In this document: positions 7,683-21,862 of the stretch, piece by piece
Layout of the letters: each line of letters starts with the position of its first letter
Numbering within the stretch: position 1 is the stretch's first letter
From: Streptomyces sp. NRRL WC-3605
GTDB taxonomy: Bacteria; Actinomycetota; Actinomycetes; Streptomycetales; Streptomycetaceae
NCBI RefSeq assembly: GCF_001509795.1
Contig: NZ_LLZN01000042.1
Span: forward strand, 105,337-169,336
Length of the DNA stretch: 64,000 bases
Direction of reading: 5' to 3'
Position numbers and translations under genes: made by a program
The notes under the pieces: generated by a model
What the model saw: the letters and a program-made list of their open reading frames with translations, nothing else
Database searches by the model: none
What the model was told of the DNA's origin: nothing

Positions 7683-9278
7683 ATGGGTGAGGTCTTCGCC
7701 GGCCGGTACGAACTGGTCGACCCGATCGGGCGCGGAGGCGTCGGTGCCGTCTGGCGTGCCTGGGACCACCGCCGCCGCCGGTACGTGGCGGCCAAGGTGC
7801 TCCAGCAGAGCGACGCGCACTCGCTGCTGCGGTTCGTCCGGGAGCAGGCCCTGCGGATCGACCACCCCCATGTGCTCGCCCCGGCCAGCTGGGCCGCGGA
7901 CGACGACAAGGTCCTGTTCACCATGGACCTGGTGGGCGGCGGATCGCTCGTCCACCTCGTCGGGGACTACGGACCCCTGCCGCCGCCGTTCGTGTGCACG
8001 CTGCTCGACCAGCTGCTGTCGGGCCTGGCGGCCGTGCACGCCGAAGGCGTGGTCCACCGGGACATCAAGCCCGCCAACGTGCTTCTGGAGGCCACCGGTA
8101 CGGCCCGGCCGCGGCTGCGGCTGTCCGACTTCGGCATCGCCATGCGACTGGGCGAGGCACGGCTGACCGAGACCAACCTCGTGGTGGGAACGCCCGGTTA
8201 CCTTGCCCCCGAGCAACTCCTCGGCTCCGACCCGGACTTCCCGGCGGACCTGTTCGCCGTGGGCCTGGTCGCCCTGTATCTGCTGGAGGGCGCCAAGCCC
8301 GACGCCAAGGCGCTCGTGCAGTACTTCACCGAGCACGGCACACCCGGCCCGCCCAAAGGCATTCCCGAGCCGCTGTGGCAGATCGTGGCGACGCTGCTCC
8401 AGCCCGATCCGCACGCGCGGTTCCGCACCGCCACGGGCGCGCGCAAGGCCCTCGCGTCGGCCGCCGAGCTCCTGCCCGAACCCGGCCCCGACGACGAGCT
8501 GATCGAGATATTCGACCAACTCGGGCCGCTGCCCTCGGGATTCGGCCCGGAGGGACCCCAGACGCGTGCGCCCGGAGTCATCGACGGAACGGGGACCACG
8601 TCCACCGCCCTGCGGGCGGACAGGGCAGGGACGGCCGGAGCCGACTCGTCCGCTTCCCTGACCGGGGATCAGCCGCCGTCCGTGCCGCCTCACCCCATGC
8701 CCTTGCCACCCGTGCCCTCCATACCGGCCCCGCCGGCCGTGGCACCCCCGGTGCCGTCCGCCTCGCCCGCACCGCCCCCACACCGCCCCGAGGCGCCGCA
8801 GCAGGGCACCCGCACGCCCCCTGACTCCTCGCCGTCCGGCCACCGGCTGCCCACCATGTCGGACACCGGCAGCTTCCCGCTGCCCCCGCCCGACAGCACC
8901 GCGTCCACCGCCGGCGCCACGGCGCCCCCACCGCCGTACGACCGCACCCGCGATCTCGCCGCCCATCGATCCCCCGTCCCGCAGTACCCGTACGGGCCCC
9001 CGGCCCCCGCGGAGCCCCCGACGCCCACTCCTTCGCCAGCACCGGCGCCGTATCACCGCGTCGATGCCTCTACTGCCTCATACACCGCCCAGAGCCCGCA
9101 GGTTCCCTTTTCGCCGCCGCCCGGCGCACAGTCGCCGCCACCCGGCGCACCGTCCCGCCCGCGCGCCGGTCACCGTGCCGTGCGCCGGCCCGGTCCCCCC
9201 GCCAAGGTGGCCATCCCGCTCCTGCTGCTGGCGCTGGCCTGCTACGCCGTGGGGTTCTGGGCGCTCAGCCGCATCTGA
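7683..9278 (+). CDS. Ser/Thr protein kinase, tail-anchored
   Basis: 532 residues from the ATG at 7683 (GGGGGAGGAG upstream). The kinase domain (about 8-265) is complete: glycine loop GRGGVG, Lys38, the catalytic HRDIKPANVLL (Asp127, Asn132), the metal-binding DFG (Asp149) and GTPGYLAPEQ. A long Pro/Ala/Ser/Thr-rich linker (about 290-505) and a membrane helix at the very C-terminus (IPLLLLALACYAVGFWAL) follow, leaving only a few residues outside. No sensory extracellular domain exists, unlike PknB-type PASTA kinases. Substrates are unknown. It is convergent with an exported-protein gene. Confidence 0.93.
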   Translation: MGEVFAGRYELVDPIGRGGVGAVWRAWDHRRRRYVAAKVLQQSDAHSLLRFVREQALRIDHPHVLAPASWAADDDKVLFTMDLVGGGSLVHLVGDYGPLPPPFVCTLLDQLLSGLAAVHAEGVVHRDIKPANVLLEATGTARPRLRLSDFGIAMRLGEARLTETNLVVGTPGYLAPEQLLGSDPDFPADLFAVGLVALYLLEGAKPDAKALVQYFTEHGTPGPPKGIPEPLWQIVATLLQPDPHARFRTATGARKALASAAELLPEPGPDDELIEIFDQLGPLPSGFGPEGPQTRAPGVIDGTGTTSTALRADRAGTAGADSSASLTGDQPPSVPPHPMPLPPVPSIPAPPAVAPPVPSASPAPPPHRPEAPQQGTRTPPDSSPSGHRLPTMSDTGSFPLPPPDSTASTAGATAPPPPYDRTRDLAAHRSPVPQYPYGPPAPAEPPTPTPSPAPAPYHRVDASTASYTAQSPQVPFSPPPGAQSPPPGAPSRPRAGHRAVRRPGPPAKVAIPLLLLALACYAVGFWALSRI

Positions 9279-9284
9279 CCCGGC

Positions 9285-9332
9285 GCGCACCGCCGATCAC
9301 GCGCACCGCCGGTCACGCCCACCGCCGATCAG
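9285..9332. repeat. Three tandem 16-bp direct repeats
   Basis: Units at 9285-9300, 9301-9316 and 9317-9332 follow GCGCACCGCCGATCAC with one or a few changes. The repeat sits 6 bp after the kinase stop, between convergent genes. Confidence 0.75.
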
Positions 9333-9366
9333 TGGGCACCGCCCTCCCACCTTCCTCCGGGCGCTT

Positions 9367-10716
9367 CTACGGGCTGCCGAGCCTCCGGCGCGCGACCACC
9401 CGCCACACCCCGAGCACCGCCAGCAGCGCCGTCCCCGTACCGATGCCGCTCACTGCCAGCACGGTCATCGCGGTGTCCCCGCGCCCGCTTCCGCCCCCCG
9501 TGCCGCCCGCGGCCGGTCCCCCGGTGACCCCGCTCAGGACCGGGTCCACCGGCTCGGCCTCGAAGAGGCCGTCCGGCCTGGGCTCCCCCGCATAGTCGGG
9601 CGCGGCCTTCTCCGAGCCGTCCACCCGCACCCGCAGGGCCATGTCGAAGGGCCCGTCCCCGAACTTGTCGGCCACCTCGGACGCGAGGTGCACGACCAGG
9701 TAGTACGAACCGGCGAACCGCATGGCACTGAGCCGGTCCGGTCCCGCGTACCGGTTCTCGTAGGCGACCGGGGGCAGGGGCGGCAGTGCGGCGGACTCCC
9801 GGCGGCCGGCGTAGTTGGCGCTCACGTCGTCGACGAACCCGCGCGCGGGGTTGTAGAGGGTGAGGCTCAGCGCGCCGGTCGTATAGCCGCCCCGGCCGTC
9901 CTCGGCGGCCAATTCGGCGGTCGCGGCGAGCTGCCCGCCCCATGCGACCGGCACCTTGTAGAAGAGCGTGCCGCCGGGCTCGATGCCCGCGCCCCACACG
10001 CCCGGGCCGACGGGCACCGCCGAGGCGAAGCCCGAGCCGCCCTCGCGCGTGACGGGCTCACCGGAGGCGGGCGCCGGGGTCCGCGAGTTCCAGGCCTCCG
10101 GCACCTCGGCGGCGACGGGCTCGCGCAACGCCGGCTCGGAGACGACGAACAGCTCCAGGTCCCAGTCCTCCGGCGCCGACACGGGCGTACCGACGCGCTC
10201 GACGAGCACGTCATAGGTGCCCGCCGTCTTGCAGCGGGGCCGGTCGGCGGAGATCTCCCGGGCGCCCCAGGCGGCGATCGGGCGGGCGCTGCGGACGACG
10301 CCGAAGGTCTCGGTGTCGAGGGAGCAGGAGCGGCCGGCGGCGTCCCGCACGGTCACCTTGATGCCCTCGCCCGCGGAGACCGTGCCGCCGGGGGCGGGGG
10401 CCGCCGTGGCGGAGACGTAGGTGTCGGTGGTGGCGTCGAGTTCGAGGGAGTAGTGCACGGCCGCGTCGCCGGGCAGCGAGCTGCGGTACGTCGTCCCGGC
10501 GGAGAGGCGCTTCGCACCGGCGGTCGCGGGCGCGCCGGTGACGCTCGCGGCGTCGGGGGCGAAGCCGTACGGTCCCGGTGCCCCGGCGGCGAGCGCCGAG
10601 GGCACCGGCAGCGCGGCCGTCGTGCACAGCAGCAGCGTCCCCACGGCGGCCGACCGCGCACGGCCCGCGTGGCGCACCGGACGCGCCCCCTGCCGTGCCC
10701 CCGTACGCCGCCCCAT
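9367..10716 (-). CDS. Exported protein with C-terminal membrane anchor, function unknown
   Basis: 449 residues from the ATG at 10716 (MGRRTGARQ; GAGGGG upstream). There is a signal peptide with basic n-region and an AlaLeuAla-type end (LLLCTTAALPVPSALAAG), a large extracytoplasmic beta-rich domain, a Gly/Thr-rich linker and a C-terminal membrane helix followed by Arg (VVARRRLGSP). I recognise no catalytic motif. It faces the kinase gene at 7683 tail to tail. The in-frame upstream ATG at 10797 would disrupt the signal peptide and was not chosen. Confidence 0.82.
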   Translation of the reverse strand: MGRRTGARQGARPVRHAGRARSAAVGTLLLCTTAALPVPSALAAGAPGPYGFAPDAASVTGAPATAGAKRLSAGTTYRSSLPGDAAVHYSLELDATTDTYVSATAAPAPGGTVSAGEGIKVTVRDAAGRSCSLDTETFGVVRSARPIAAWGAREISADRPRCKTAGTYDVLVERVGTPVSAPEDWDLELFVVSEPALREPVAAEVPEAWNSRTPAPASGEPVTREGGSGFASAVPVGPGVWGAGIEPGGTLFYKVPVAWGGQLAATAELAAEDGRGGYTTGALSLTLYNPARGFVDDVSANYAGRRESAALPPLPPVAYENRYAGPDRLSAMRFAGSYYLVVHLASEVADKFGDGPFDMALRVRVDGSEKAAPDYAGEPRPDGLFEAEPVDPVLSGVTGGPAAGGTGGGSGRGDTAMTVLAVSGIGTGTALLAVLGVWRVVARRRLGSP

Positions 10717-10884
10717 CCCGCGCCACCCCTCGTCGCCGCTACCGGACCGTCGCCCATCCTGCCCAGCCCGGTGCTCCGGCACCCCCGCATTCCGCACGCC
10801 CGTCCGAAACAGAGGCGTCTAAACGCTTGCGCCGGCTTCCGCAACTCGAGGAACGGTGGCCGTGCGTTGCTCCGAACACACGAA

Positions 10885-10910
10885 ACCCCGGCCGCGTGGG
10901 CGGCCGGGGT
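10885..10910 (-). terminator. Terminator of the DLW-type small protein gene
   Basis: Perfect 10-bp G+C-rich arms (ACCCCGGCCG / CGGCCGGGGT) with a 6-nt loop. It lies downstream of 10935 on the minus strand and is followed by a short T run. Confidence 0.8.
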
Positions 10911-10934
10911 CTGTGTCGAATCCGTCGTGACGGC

Positions 10935-11063
10935 TCACGAACCCGTGGGCACGGAGTCAGTCGCCTCCGTCCACAGATCCTGCTCGGCGCGATCCGCCTG
11001 GATCTGGCGGTACACGAGGAGCCCGCCGATGGCGGCCAGTGCGACCAGGAGAAGCTTCTTCAC
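10935..11063 (-). CDS. DLW-39 family small membrane protein (42 aa)
   Basis: GTG start at 11063 with GAGG 8 nt upstream. The product begins MKKLLLVALAAIGGLLVYRQ and contains the family signature AEQDLWTEATD. It has one N-terminal membrane helix and a short acidic tail. This is a tiny conserved actinobacterial family with no known function. A longer ATG frame from 11156 has no support. Confidence 0.85.
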   Translation of the reverse strand: MKKLLLVALAAIGGLLVYRQIQADRAEQDLWTEATDSVPTGS

Positions 11064-11399
11064 CGCGCGACCTCGTCTTTCCTTGACGTAGGGGACCTCT
11101 GGCGCCCGACTATACACACCGGCCGATACCGATCGGTGACCTGCGTGGTGGCTCAACTGCCGCCCGGCACACCCCAGTAGATGGGGACGAACCGCCTCCG
11201 GACCGGAGAGTGATCACCTCCGGACGCTGGGTGACTTTGCCGCGAAATGCAACTTTTGCCTGTCTTCGCGGCTCTTGCGCCCATTCGAGTGCTGTTCATC
11301 TGAAGATCGACGCGCCACGGGCGTCGGTCCATGACTTCGCGGCCCACATCCACATCATGAGGAAAGTACGCAAATCGCCCAACCTGAAAGTGAGGGGCC
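11064..11399. other. Divergent intergenic region
   Basis: 336 bp between the divergent DLW-type and DUF6344-type genes. No coding frame or clear operator was seen; both promoters must be here. Confidence 0.45.
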
Positions 11400-11783
11400 A
11401 TGACCAGGAACAAGGTCATGAACCTGTGGACCGCCATCGTCACCGCCTTCCTCGCGCTGTTCACGGCGCTCGGCTTCGTCTCGAACACCGCGGCCGCGGC
11501 CTCGCCGCAGACCGAGACCTCCTCCCGCAACACCGGACGCGACGACAGCGAGCGCAGCGCGGAGCTCGCGGTGCCGGCGCCGCCCCACTGGGCCTGGTCC
11601 TACGCCAGGGCCCTGCCTCCGACGATGAAGCAGCGCATCCGGGCGGAGGCCCATGGAAAGACCCCCAGCTGCCGGCACCGTCCGCTCTCGGACACGGAAG
11701 CGGCCGCATCGGTCCCGGCGACCCAGGAGTGCGCCACAGCGGCCTCCCCGGCCCTCCAGCCCCTGGTGCCCCACCAACGCTGA
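11400..11783 (+). CDS. Secreted hypothetical protein (DUF6344-like)
   Basis: 127 residues; GAAAGTGAGGGG lies just before the ATG. The N-terminus has a hydrophobic segment (LWTAIVTAFLALFTALGFVSNTAAAAS, split at about residue 28) typical of a signal peptide. The mature part is short and polar, with PHWAWSYARALPPTMKQRIRAEA and two late Cys. The N-terminus resembles the Streptomyces DUF6344 family; function unknown. Confidence 0.7.
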   Translation: MTRNKVMNLWTAIVTAFLALFTALGFVSNTAAAASPQTETSSRNTGRDDSERSAELAVPAPPHWAWSYARALPPTMKQRIRAEAHGKTPSCRHRPLSDTEAAASVPATQECATAASPALQPLVPHQR

Positions 11784-11912
11784 CCCCTCGGGCCCGCCCG
11801 AGCGACAGCCTCCGCAGTACGGACGTAACGCGGTAACAGCAGTACACGCAGACGCAGCACGCAGCAGTGAACGCCGACGACGCAGAACGACGCCCTCCGC
11901 TACGGCGGGACG

Positions 11913-12653
11913 TCACTCCGCTTCGACGATGTGCCGTAGATAGGCCCAGGGGTCATTGAGATAGCGACGCCAGTGGTCGACGAGCTCCAGATCCCGCCAG
12001 CCGGCGGGACGCATTCCGTGGTCACCCACCTCGATGATCTCGGCGCCCGGTAGCGCCGTGAGCACCGGTGAGTGCGTCGCGCAGACGATCTGCGCACCGG
12101 AACGCCCCAGGTGATGCAGCAGCCCCACGAGTTGAAGACAGGAAGCGAACGACAGCGCGGCCTCGGGTTCGTCCATGACGTACAGCCCGGGCCCCTCGAA
12201 ACGCTCGCGGAAGGCCATCAGAAAGCCTTCTCCGTGGCTCATCTCGTCCACGGACCCCGAGATCCTTCCCGTCGTCTGCTCCCGGCCCAGCGCGTCCAGC
12301 GCCGTCTCCGCCCGCAGGAAGAAGCCCCTGCGGCGCGTCCGAGACCCGCGCAGCATGCGCCGCCCGGCCGCCGTCGCCTCGAACCGCACCCGCGCGCCCA
12401 GCTCCGAGGGCTCGCGGGCACTGGCGTACCGGTAGCCCGCGGACCCGCCCCAGGAATCCAGGCCGAACCCCTCCGCCAGCGCCTCGACCAGCGTGGACTT
12501 CCCGGAGCCGTTCTCCCCCACCAGGAACGTGACAGGCGCGGAGAACCGCAGTCCCTCCTCCACGAGCTGCCGCACGCACGGCACCGACCACGGCCACCGC
12601 CCCTCGGCCGCCTCACCCTCGGTGACATGCGCATAGGCCCGTTCGACGATCAC
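11913..12653 (-). CDS. AAA/ABC-type ATPase (COG3910-like)
   Basis: 246 residues from the GTG at 12653 (GGAGGG upstream). Walker A is GENGSGKSTLVEALAEG, a signature-like segment MSHGEGFLMAF follows, Walker B is MDEPEAALS, and the switch is CATHSP. There is no membrane domain. Such stand-alone ATPases resemble Rad50/OLD-type ATP-binding heads; their role is not known. Longer starts would run into the terminator and tRNA-Ile upstream, so the GTG is chosen. Confidence 0.85.
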   Translation of the reverse strand: MIVERAYAHVTEGEAAEGRWPWSVPCVRQLVEEGLRFSAPVTFLVGENGSGKSTLVEALAEGFGLDSWGGSAGYRYASAREPSELGARVRFEATAAGRRMLRGSRTRRRGFFLRAETALDALGREQTTGRISGSVDEMSHGEGFLMAFRERFEGPGLYVMDEPEAALSFASCLQLVGLLHHLGRSGAQIVCATHSPVLTALPGAEIIEVGDHGMRPAGWRDLELVDHWRRYLNDPWAYLRHIVEAE

Positions 12654-12737
12654 CCCGCCACCCTCCCACCCACCACTGACAACGGCCTCCCACCCGGCGG
12701 ACCGGAAGCGCTTCCCGGCCGACGCCGGCCGGAACGC

Positions 12738-12773
12738 AGAAGACCCCCGGTCCGTGTGGACCGGGGGTCTTCT
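12738..12773 (-). terminator. Terminator of tRNA-Ile
   Basis: Perfect 16-bp arms around a GTGT loop, starting 4 bp after the tRNA 3' CCA on the minus strand. Confidence 0.9.
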
Positions 12774-12776
12774 CGC

Positions 12777-12853
12777 TGGTGGGGCTAACAGGATTTGAAC
12801 CTGTGGCCTCATCCTTATCAGGGATGCGCTCTAACCAACTGAGCTATAGCCCC
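12777..12853 (-). tRNA. tRNA-Ile (anticodon GAT), with encoded 3' CCA
   Basis: 77 nt including CCA. The acceptor is GGGGCTA/TAGCCCC with discriminator A, the D arm GCTCAGTTGGTTAGAGC, the anticodon loop CTGATAA with GAT, and the T arm ACAGG-TTCAAAT-CCTGT. The encoded CCA contrasts with tRNA-Ala in the same window. Confidence 0.96.
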
Positions 12854-12976
12854 GCCGCGCTCTGCGGTGTGTCTCCCGCGCGCTGACTCCTGAACATTAG
12901 CGCACGACACGGGCAGTCCCAAAATCGGTTCCCGGAGGGGCGCGGGGCAGGGCCGGGACCCTGCCTCAGTCGTCCC

Positions 12977-13738
12977 TCACTCGTCCTCGGCAAGGGTCAG
13001 CTCGACGCCGCCCACGAAGCCCGCGGAGAGGTTGTAGATGAACGCGCCGAGGGTCGCCAGCGCCGTCGCGAGGACGACGTCGATGACCGCGATGATCGAC
13101 GTGAACAGCAGGACGTTCGGCAGCGACAGGAAGGACTGCAGGTCGAAGCCGTTCGACTCGTTCGAGCCGGTGGCCTCGGAGATCGTGCCGCCGACCGTGG
13201 AGAAGACGCCCATGGCGTCCATGACCATCCACAACACCGCGGCCGCGACGATCGTGCAGATGCCCAGCGCGATGGACAGCAGGAAGCTGACCTTCATCAC
13301 CGACCACGGGTCCGCCTTGGCGACCCGCAGCCGGGCCTTGCGGGTGCGCGGGGTCGTAGGCGCCCCGGTGCGCGGCTTGCGGACCGCGCCCGCCGGGGTG
13401 CCGCCGCCGGCCGTCTGGTAGGCCTGCGGCGGGTGGTACGGACCGCCGGCCTGCTGGGGCTGGCGCTCACCCGGCAGGGGCGACGCCTGCTGCTGGGCGC
13501 CCCCCGGAGCGGCCGGGCCCCCACCGGCCGCGTAGGTGTCCGTCACGGTTCCCCCCTGGGATCCAGTCGCGTCGGGCGTGGACGTGCCCTTCGCCGGCGA
13601 CGACTTGATCGCCTTCAGCTGCGTGGTGTGGGTGTCCGCCGCCTGCGCGGCGGAGCCACGACCGCCGCCGCCCGTCTCCGAACCGGCCGGAGAACCGGCC
13701 GGGATACCGGACGATCCGGTGCCCGTGGCTCCGCTCAC
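12977..13738 (-). CDS. DUF3566 transmembrane protein
   Basis: 253 residues, GTG start at 13738 with GAGGAGTGAG upstream, 18 bp after the gyrA stop. An N-terminal half rich in Gly, Ala, Pro and Gln (about 1-140) is followed by the DUF3566 domain with two membrane helices (about 148-172 and 207-233) and VAKADPWSVMKVSFLLS. The family sits next to gyrA in actinobacteria and is likely in the same operon; no function is established. Confidence 0.92.
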   Translation of the reverse strand: MSGATGTGSSGIPAGSPAGSETGGGGRGSAAQAADTHTTQLKAIKSSPAKGTSTPDATGSQGGTVTDTYAAGGGPAAPGGAQQQASPLPGERQPQQAGGPYHPPQAYQTAGGGTPAGAVRKPRTGAPTTPRTRKARLRVAKADPWSVMKVSFLLSIALGICTIVAAAVLWMVMDAMGVFSTVGGTISEATGSNESNGFDLQSFLSLPNVLLFTSIIAVIDVVLATALATLGAFIYNLSAGFVGGVELTLAEDE

Positions 13739-13756
13739 GATGACTCACTCCTCGTG

Positions 13757-16351
<2,595 letters not shown>

Positions 16352-16393
16352 TGCTGGTGAAGATCCTTCCTGGTGCGGTCAGCTGAGACCGAC

Positions 16394-18960
<2,567 letters not shown>

Positions 18961-19524
18961 TCAGCCGTACGTGTCGCCCGGACCCGTGCTGCCGGGGGCG
19001 CGCAGCGGGCCGTAGCGGCGGGCGGGGCCACCCGGGCCCTGCACCTTGATCTGCCGGACCGACCCGTGGCCCAGGTCCTCGTTGAGCCGGGCCACCAGCG
19101 TCGGCGCGAGCAGCCGCAGGTTGGTCGCCCAGGCCGTGGAGTCGCAGCGCACGACCAGGACCCGCTCGTCCTCGTCGTACCGCTCCGGTACGCAGTGCTT
19201 GGCGACGTCCTCGCCGACGATCTCCGGCCAGCGGCCCATCACACCGCCCACGGCCGCCGGCGTCTCCCAACCGCGTTCGTTGATCAGGCGGTTGATGGCC
19301 GCGCCGAGCGCCAGGGGGTCGCGTCCGTCGGCCCGCGCGCCGGAGCGCAGACCGCCACCGCGCCGGGCCTGCTTCTTCTGGTGTGCCGCGTCCCCCCGCG
19401 CGCGTGCCTGCTCCTTCGCCGCGCGCAGCGCCACGCGCGCGAGGTCGACCCCGGAGGGCTCGGGGGTCCTGGCGGCCTCCCCGGAGGAGCCGGCGGGAGG
19501 GTTCTCGGACGGCTGCTCGCTCAT
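18961..19524 (-). CDS. DUF721 / DciA-type protein, probable replicative helicase operator
   Basis: 187 residues. The ATG at 19524 overlaps the recF stop by 4 bp, so it is co-translated with recF. An N-terminal basic linker (about 25-70) precedes the DUF721 domain (about 71-165), with [20 protein letters not shown] and [26 protein letters not shown]. DciA proteins load or activate DnaB in bacteria lacking DnaC/DnaI; that role here follows from family knowledge. It sits between recF and gyrB, as in other actinobacteria. Confidence 0.88.
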   Translation of the reverse strand: MSEQPSENPPAGSSGEAARTPEPSGVDLARVALRAAKEQARARGDAAHQKKQARRGGGLRSGARADGRDPLALGAAINRLINERGWETPAAVGGVMGRWPEIVGEDVAKHCVPERYDEDERVLVVRCDSTAWATNLRLLAPTLVARLNEDLGHGSVRQIKVQGPGGPARRYGPLRAPGSTGPGDTYG

Positions 19525-20642
19525 ACGCGCTCCACCGTCCCCTCGGACACGGTGTACCGCGCCCCCGCCAGGACGTGCGGTACGTCGTCGTCGACCGCGG
19601 CGGTCACCAGGACCTGCTCGCCGGGCGCGACCAGCTCGGCCAGGCGCTCACGGCGCCGGCTGTCCAGCTCCGCGAAGACGTCGTCCAGGACCAGCACCGG
19701 CTCGTTGCCCTCGGCGCGCAGCAGGTCGTAGGAGGCCAGGCGCAGAGCCAGCGCGTACGACCAGGACTCGCCGTGCGAGGCGTACCCCTTGGCGGGCAGC
19801 TGGCCGAGCCTGAGCAGCAGGTCGTCGCGGTGCGGGCCGACGAGGGTGACGCCGCGTTCGATCTCCTGCTTGCGGGCCTCGGCGAGCGCCGCCGTCAACT
19901 GCTCGAACAGGTCGTCGCGGGTGTGCGCCTCACCGGGCGCCGACGGCTTGTAGTCCAGGGCGACCGGACCGCCGCCGGGGGCCAGCTGCTCGTACGCCTT
20001 GTCGGCCAGCGGCTGGATCGCGGCGATCAGGTCGAGGCGCTGGGCGAGCAGCTCCGCGCCCGCGCGCGCGAGGTGCTGGTCCCAGACGTCGAGGGTGGAC
20101 AGGTCCATGGACCGGCCGCCGTGCCGGCGGGCCAGCGCGGCCGACTTCAGCAGGGTGTTGCGCTGCTTGAGCACGCGCTCGTAGTCGGAGCGCACGCCCG
20201 CCATGCGCGGGGAGCGGGCGGTGATCAGCTCGTCGAGGAACCGCCGCCGCTCGCCGGGGTCGCCCTTGACCAGCGCGAGGTCCTCCGGGGCGAACAGCAC
20301 GGTCCGCACGATGCCGAGCACGTCACGCGGTCTGACCTGCGACGATCTATTGATGCGGGCGCGGTTGGCCTTCCCCGGGTTCAGCTCCAGCTCGACCAGC
20401 TGGGTGCGCTCGCCCTGCCGTACCTGGGCGCGGACGATGGCGCGGTCGGCGCCCATGCGCACCAGCGGGGCGTCGGAGGAGACGCGGTGGCTGCCGAGGG
20501 TGGCGAGATAGCCGACGGCCTCGACGAGGTTCGTCTTGCCCTGCCCGTTGGGGCCGACGAACGCGGTGACGCCCGGGTCGAGCGGGACCTCGACCCGGGC
20601 GTACGAGCGGAAGTCGGCCAGCGAAAGATGCGTGACGTGCAT
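19521..20642 (-). CDS. recF: DNA replication and repair protein RecF
   Basis: 373 residues, ATG at 20642. Walker A is [13 protein letters not shown] (30-42), RecF motifs are [10 protein letters not shown] and RRRFLDEL, the signature-like [11 protein letters not shown] follows, then Walker [12 protein letters not shown]. It works with RecOR in loading RecA at gaps and stalled forks. A consensus DnaA box lies 47 bp upstream (20689). Confidence 0.97.
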   Translation of the reverse strand: MHVTHLSLADFRSYARVEVPLDPGVTAFVGPNGQGKTNLVEAVGYLATLGSHRVSSDAPLVRMGADRAIVRAQVRQGERTQLVELELNPGKANRARINRSSQVRPRDVLGIVRTVLFAPEDLALVKGDPGERRRFLDELITARSPRMAGVRSDYERVLKQRNTLLKSAALARRHGGRSMDLSTLDVWDQHLARAGAELLAQRLDLIAAIQPLADKAYEQLAPGGGPVALDYKPSAPGEAHTRDDLFEQLTAALAEARKQEIERGVTLVGPHRDDLLLRLGQLPAKGYASHGESWSYALALRLASYDLLRAEGNEPVLVLDDVFAELDSRRRERLAELVAPGEQVLVTAAVDDDVPHVLAGARYTVSEGTVERV

Positions 20643-20688
20643 GGTCGTTCGCCGACCTCCCCCAACGTGTGGTTCAACCGTCCCCAGC

Positions 20689-20697
20689 TGTGGACAA
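20689..20697 (-). promoter_or_regulatory. Consensus DnaA box upstream of recF
   Basis: TGTGGACAA, the reverse of the Streptomyces-preferred TTGTCCACA, in the 149-bp gap between gnd and recF. A weaker TTGTCCAGG follows at 20704. Confidence 0.6.
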
Positions 20698-20791
20698 CCG
20701 GGGTTGTCCAGGGTGCCAGATCGGCCACCCCGGACGGCGGACCGCCTCCGGCCGCCGCCGCGGCCGGTGTGCGGGCTCCTTCTGGTGCGGG

Positions 20792-21667
20792 CTACTTCTT
20801 CTCGACCGCGTGCCCGCCGAACTGGTTCCGCAGGGCGGCGATCATCTTCATCTGCGGCGAGTCGTCCTGCCGCGAGGCGAAGCGCGCGAACAGCGAGGCC
20901 GTGATCGCGGGCAGCGGCACGGCGTGGTCGATCGCGGCTTCCACAGTCCAGCGTCCCTCGCCGGAGTCCTGTGCGTAACCCCGCAGGCCCTCCAGGTGCT
21001 CGTCCTCGTCGAGGGCGTTCACCGCGAGGTCCAGCAGCCAGGAGCGGATGACCGTGCCCTCCTGCCAGGAGCGGAAGACCTCCCGGACGTCGGTCACGGA
21101 GTCGACCTTCTCCAGCAGCTCCCAGCCCTCGGCGTAGGCCTGCATCATGGCGTACTCGATGCCGTTGTGGACCATCTTCGCGAAGTGGCCCGCGCCGACC
21201 TTGCCGGCGTGCACCGAGCCGAAGTCGCCCTCCGGCTTCAGGGCGTCGAAGATCGGCTGCACCTTGGCGACGTCCTCCTCGGAGCCGCCGTACATCAGCG
21301 CGTAGCCGTTCTCCAGGCCCCAGACCCCGCCGGAGACACCGCAGTCGACGAAACCTATGCCCTTGGCCGCCAGCTGCTCGGCGTGCTTCTCGTCGTCCGT
21401 CCAGCGGGAGTTGCCGCCGTCCACCACGACGTCGCCGGGCTCCAGCAGCTCGGCCAGCTCGTCGATGGTCGACTGGGTCGCCGCGCCCGCCGGGACCATC
21501 ACCCAGACCACGCGTGGGCCGGAAAGCTTGCCCACAAGCTCTTCCAGGCTGTGGACGTCCGCGAGGTCAGCGTTGCGGTCGTATCCGACGACGGTGTGGC
21601 CTGCGCGGCGGATCCGCTCGCGCATGTTGCCGCCCATCTTGCCGAGGCCGACGAGACCGAGCTCCAT
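20792..21667 (-). CDS. gnd: 6-phosphogluconate dehydrogenase (decarboxylating), short form
   Basis: 291 residues, ATG at 21667 with GAAGGAA upstream. The N-terminal Rossmann motif is GLGKMGGNM, the substrate loop is GGNSRWTDD, the [19 protein letters not shown] segment and the catalytic Lys in [20 protein letters not shown] follow. It makes ribulose 5-phosphate with NAD(P)+ reduction in the pentose phosphate pathway. The short form (~300 aa) differs from the ~470-aa E. coli type. Its place between dnaN and recF is typical of Streptomyces. Confidence 0.93.
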   Translation of the reverse strand: MELGLVGLGKMGGNMRERIRRAGHTVVGYDRNADLADVHSLEELVGKLSGPRVVWVMVPAGAATQSTIDELAELLEPGDVVVDGGNSRWTDDEKHAEQLAAKGIGFVDCGVSGGVWGLENGYALMYGGSEEDVAKVQPIFDALKPEGDFGSVHAGKVGAGHFAKMVHNGIEYAMMQAYAEGWELLEKVDSVTDVREVFRSWQEGTVIRSWLLDLAVNALDEDEHLEGLRGYAQDSGEGRWTVEAAIDHAVPLPAITASLFARFASRQDDSPQMKMIAALRNQFGGHAVEKK

Positions 21668-21823
21668 CAGTTGTGTTCCTTCGGTTGCTGTGGCGTGTCA
21701 GGCACCTTCGTGCCCGGGTCGACCCTAAACCCGGACGTCCGCGCACAGCTGTGGGCATACGCGCTCATACGTACACCCTCACCTGGGGATTCCCCACAGG
21801 CCGGGCGGCTTTCGTCCCCGACC

Positions 21824-21832
21824 TGTGGACAA
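21824..21832 (-). promoter_or_regulatory. Consensus DnaA box between dnaN and gnd
   Basis: TGTGGACAA (reverse TTGTCCACA) in the 195-bp gap downstream of dnaN and upstream of gnd. Confidence 0.6.
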
Positions 21833-21862
21833 CCGAGACAAACCGCGGTGACCGCCGGCGGC

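Noticed and set aside
9064..11091. 675-aa plus frame opposite the exported-protein gene
   Set aside because: Arg/Pro/Ala-rich antisense shadow; the opposite frame has a signal peptide and a C-terminal anchor.
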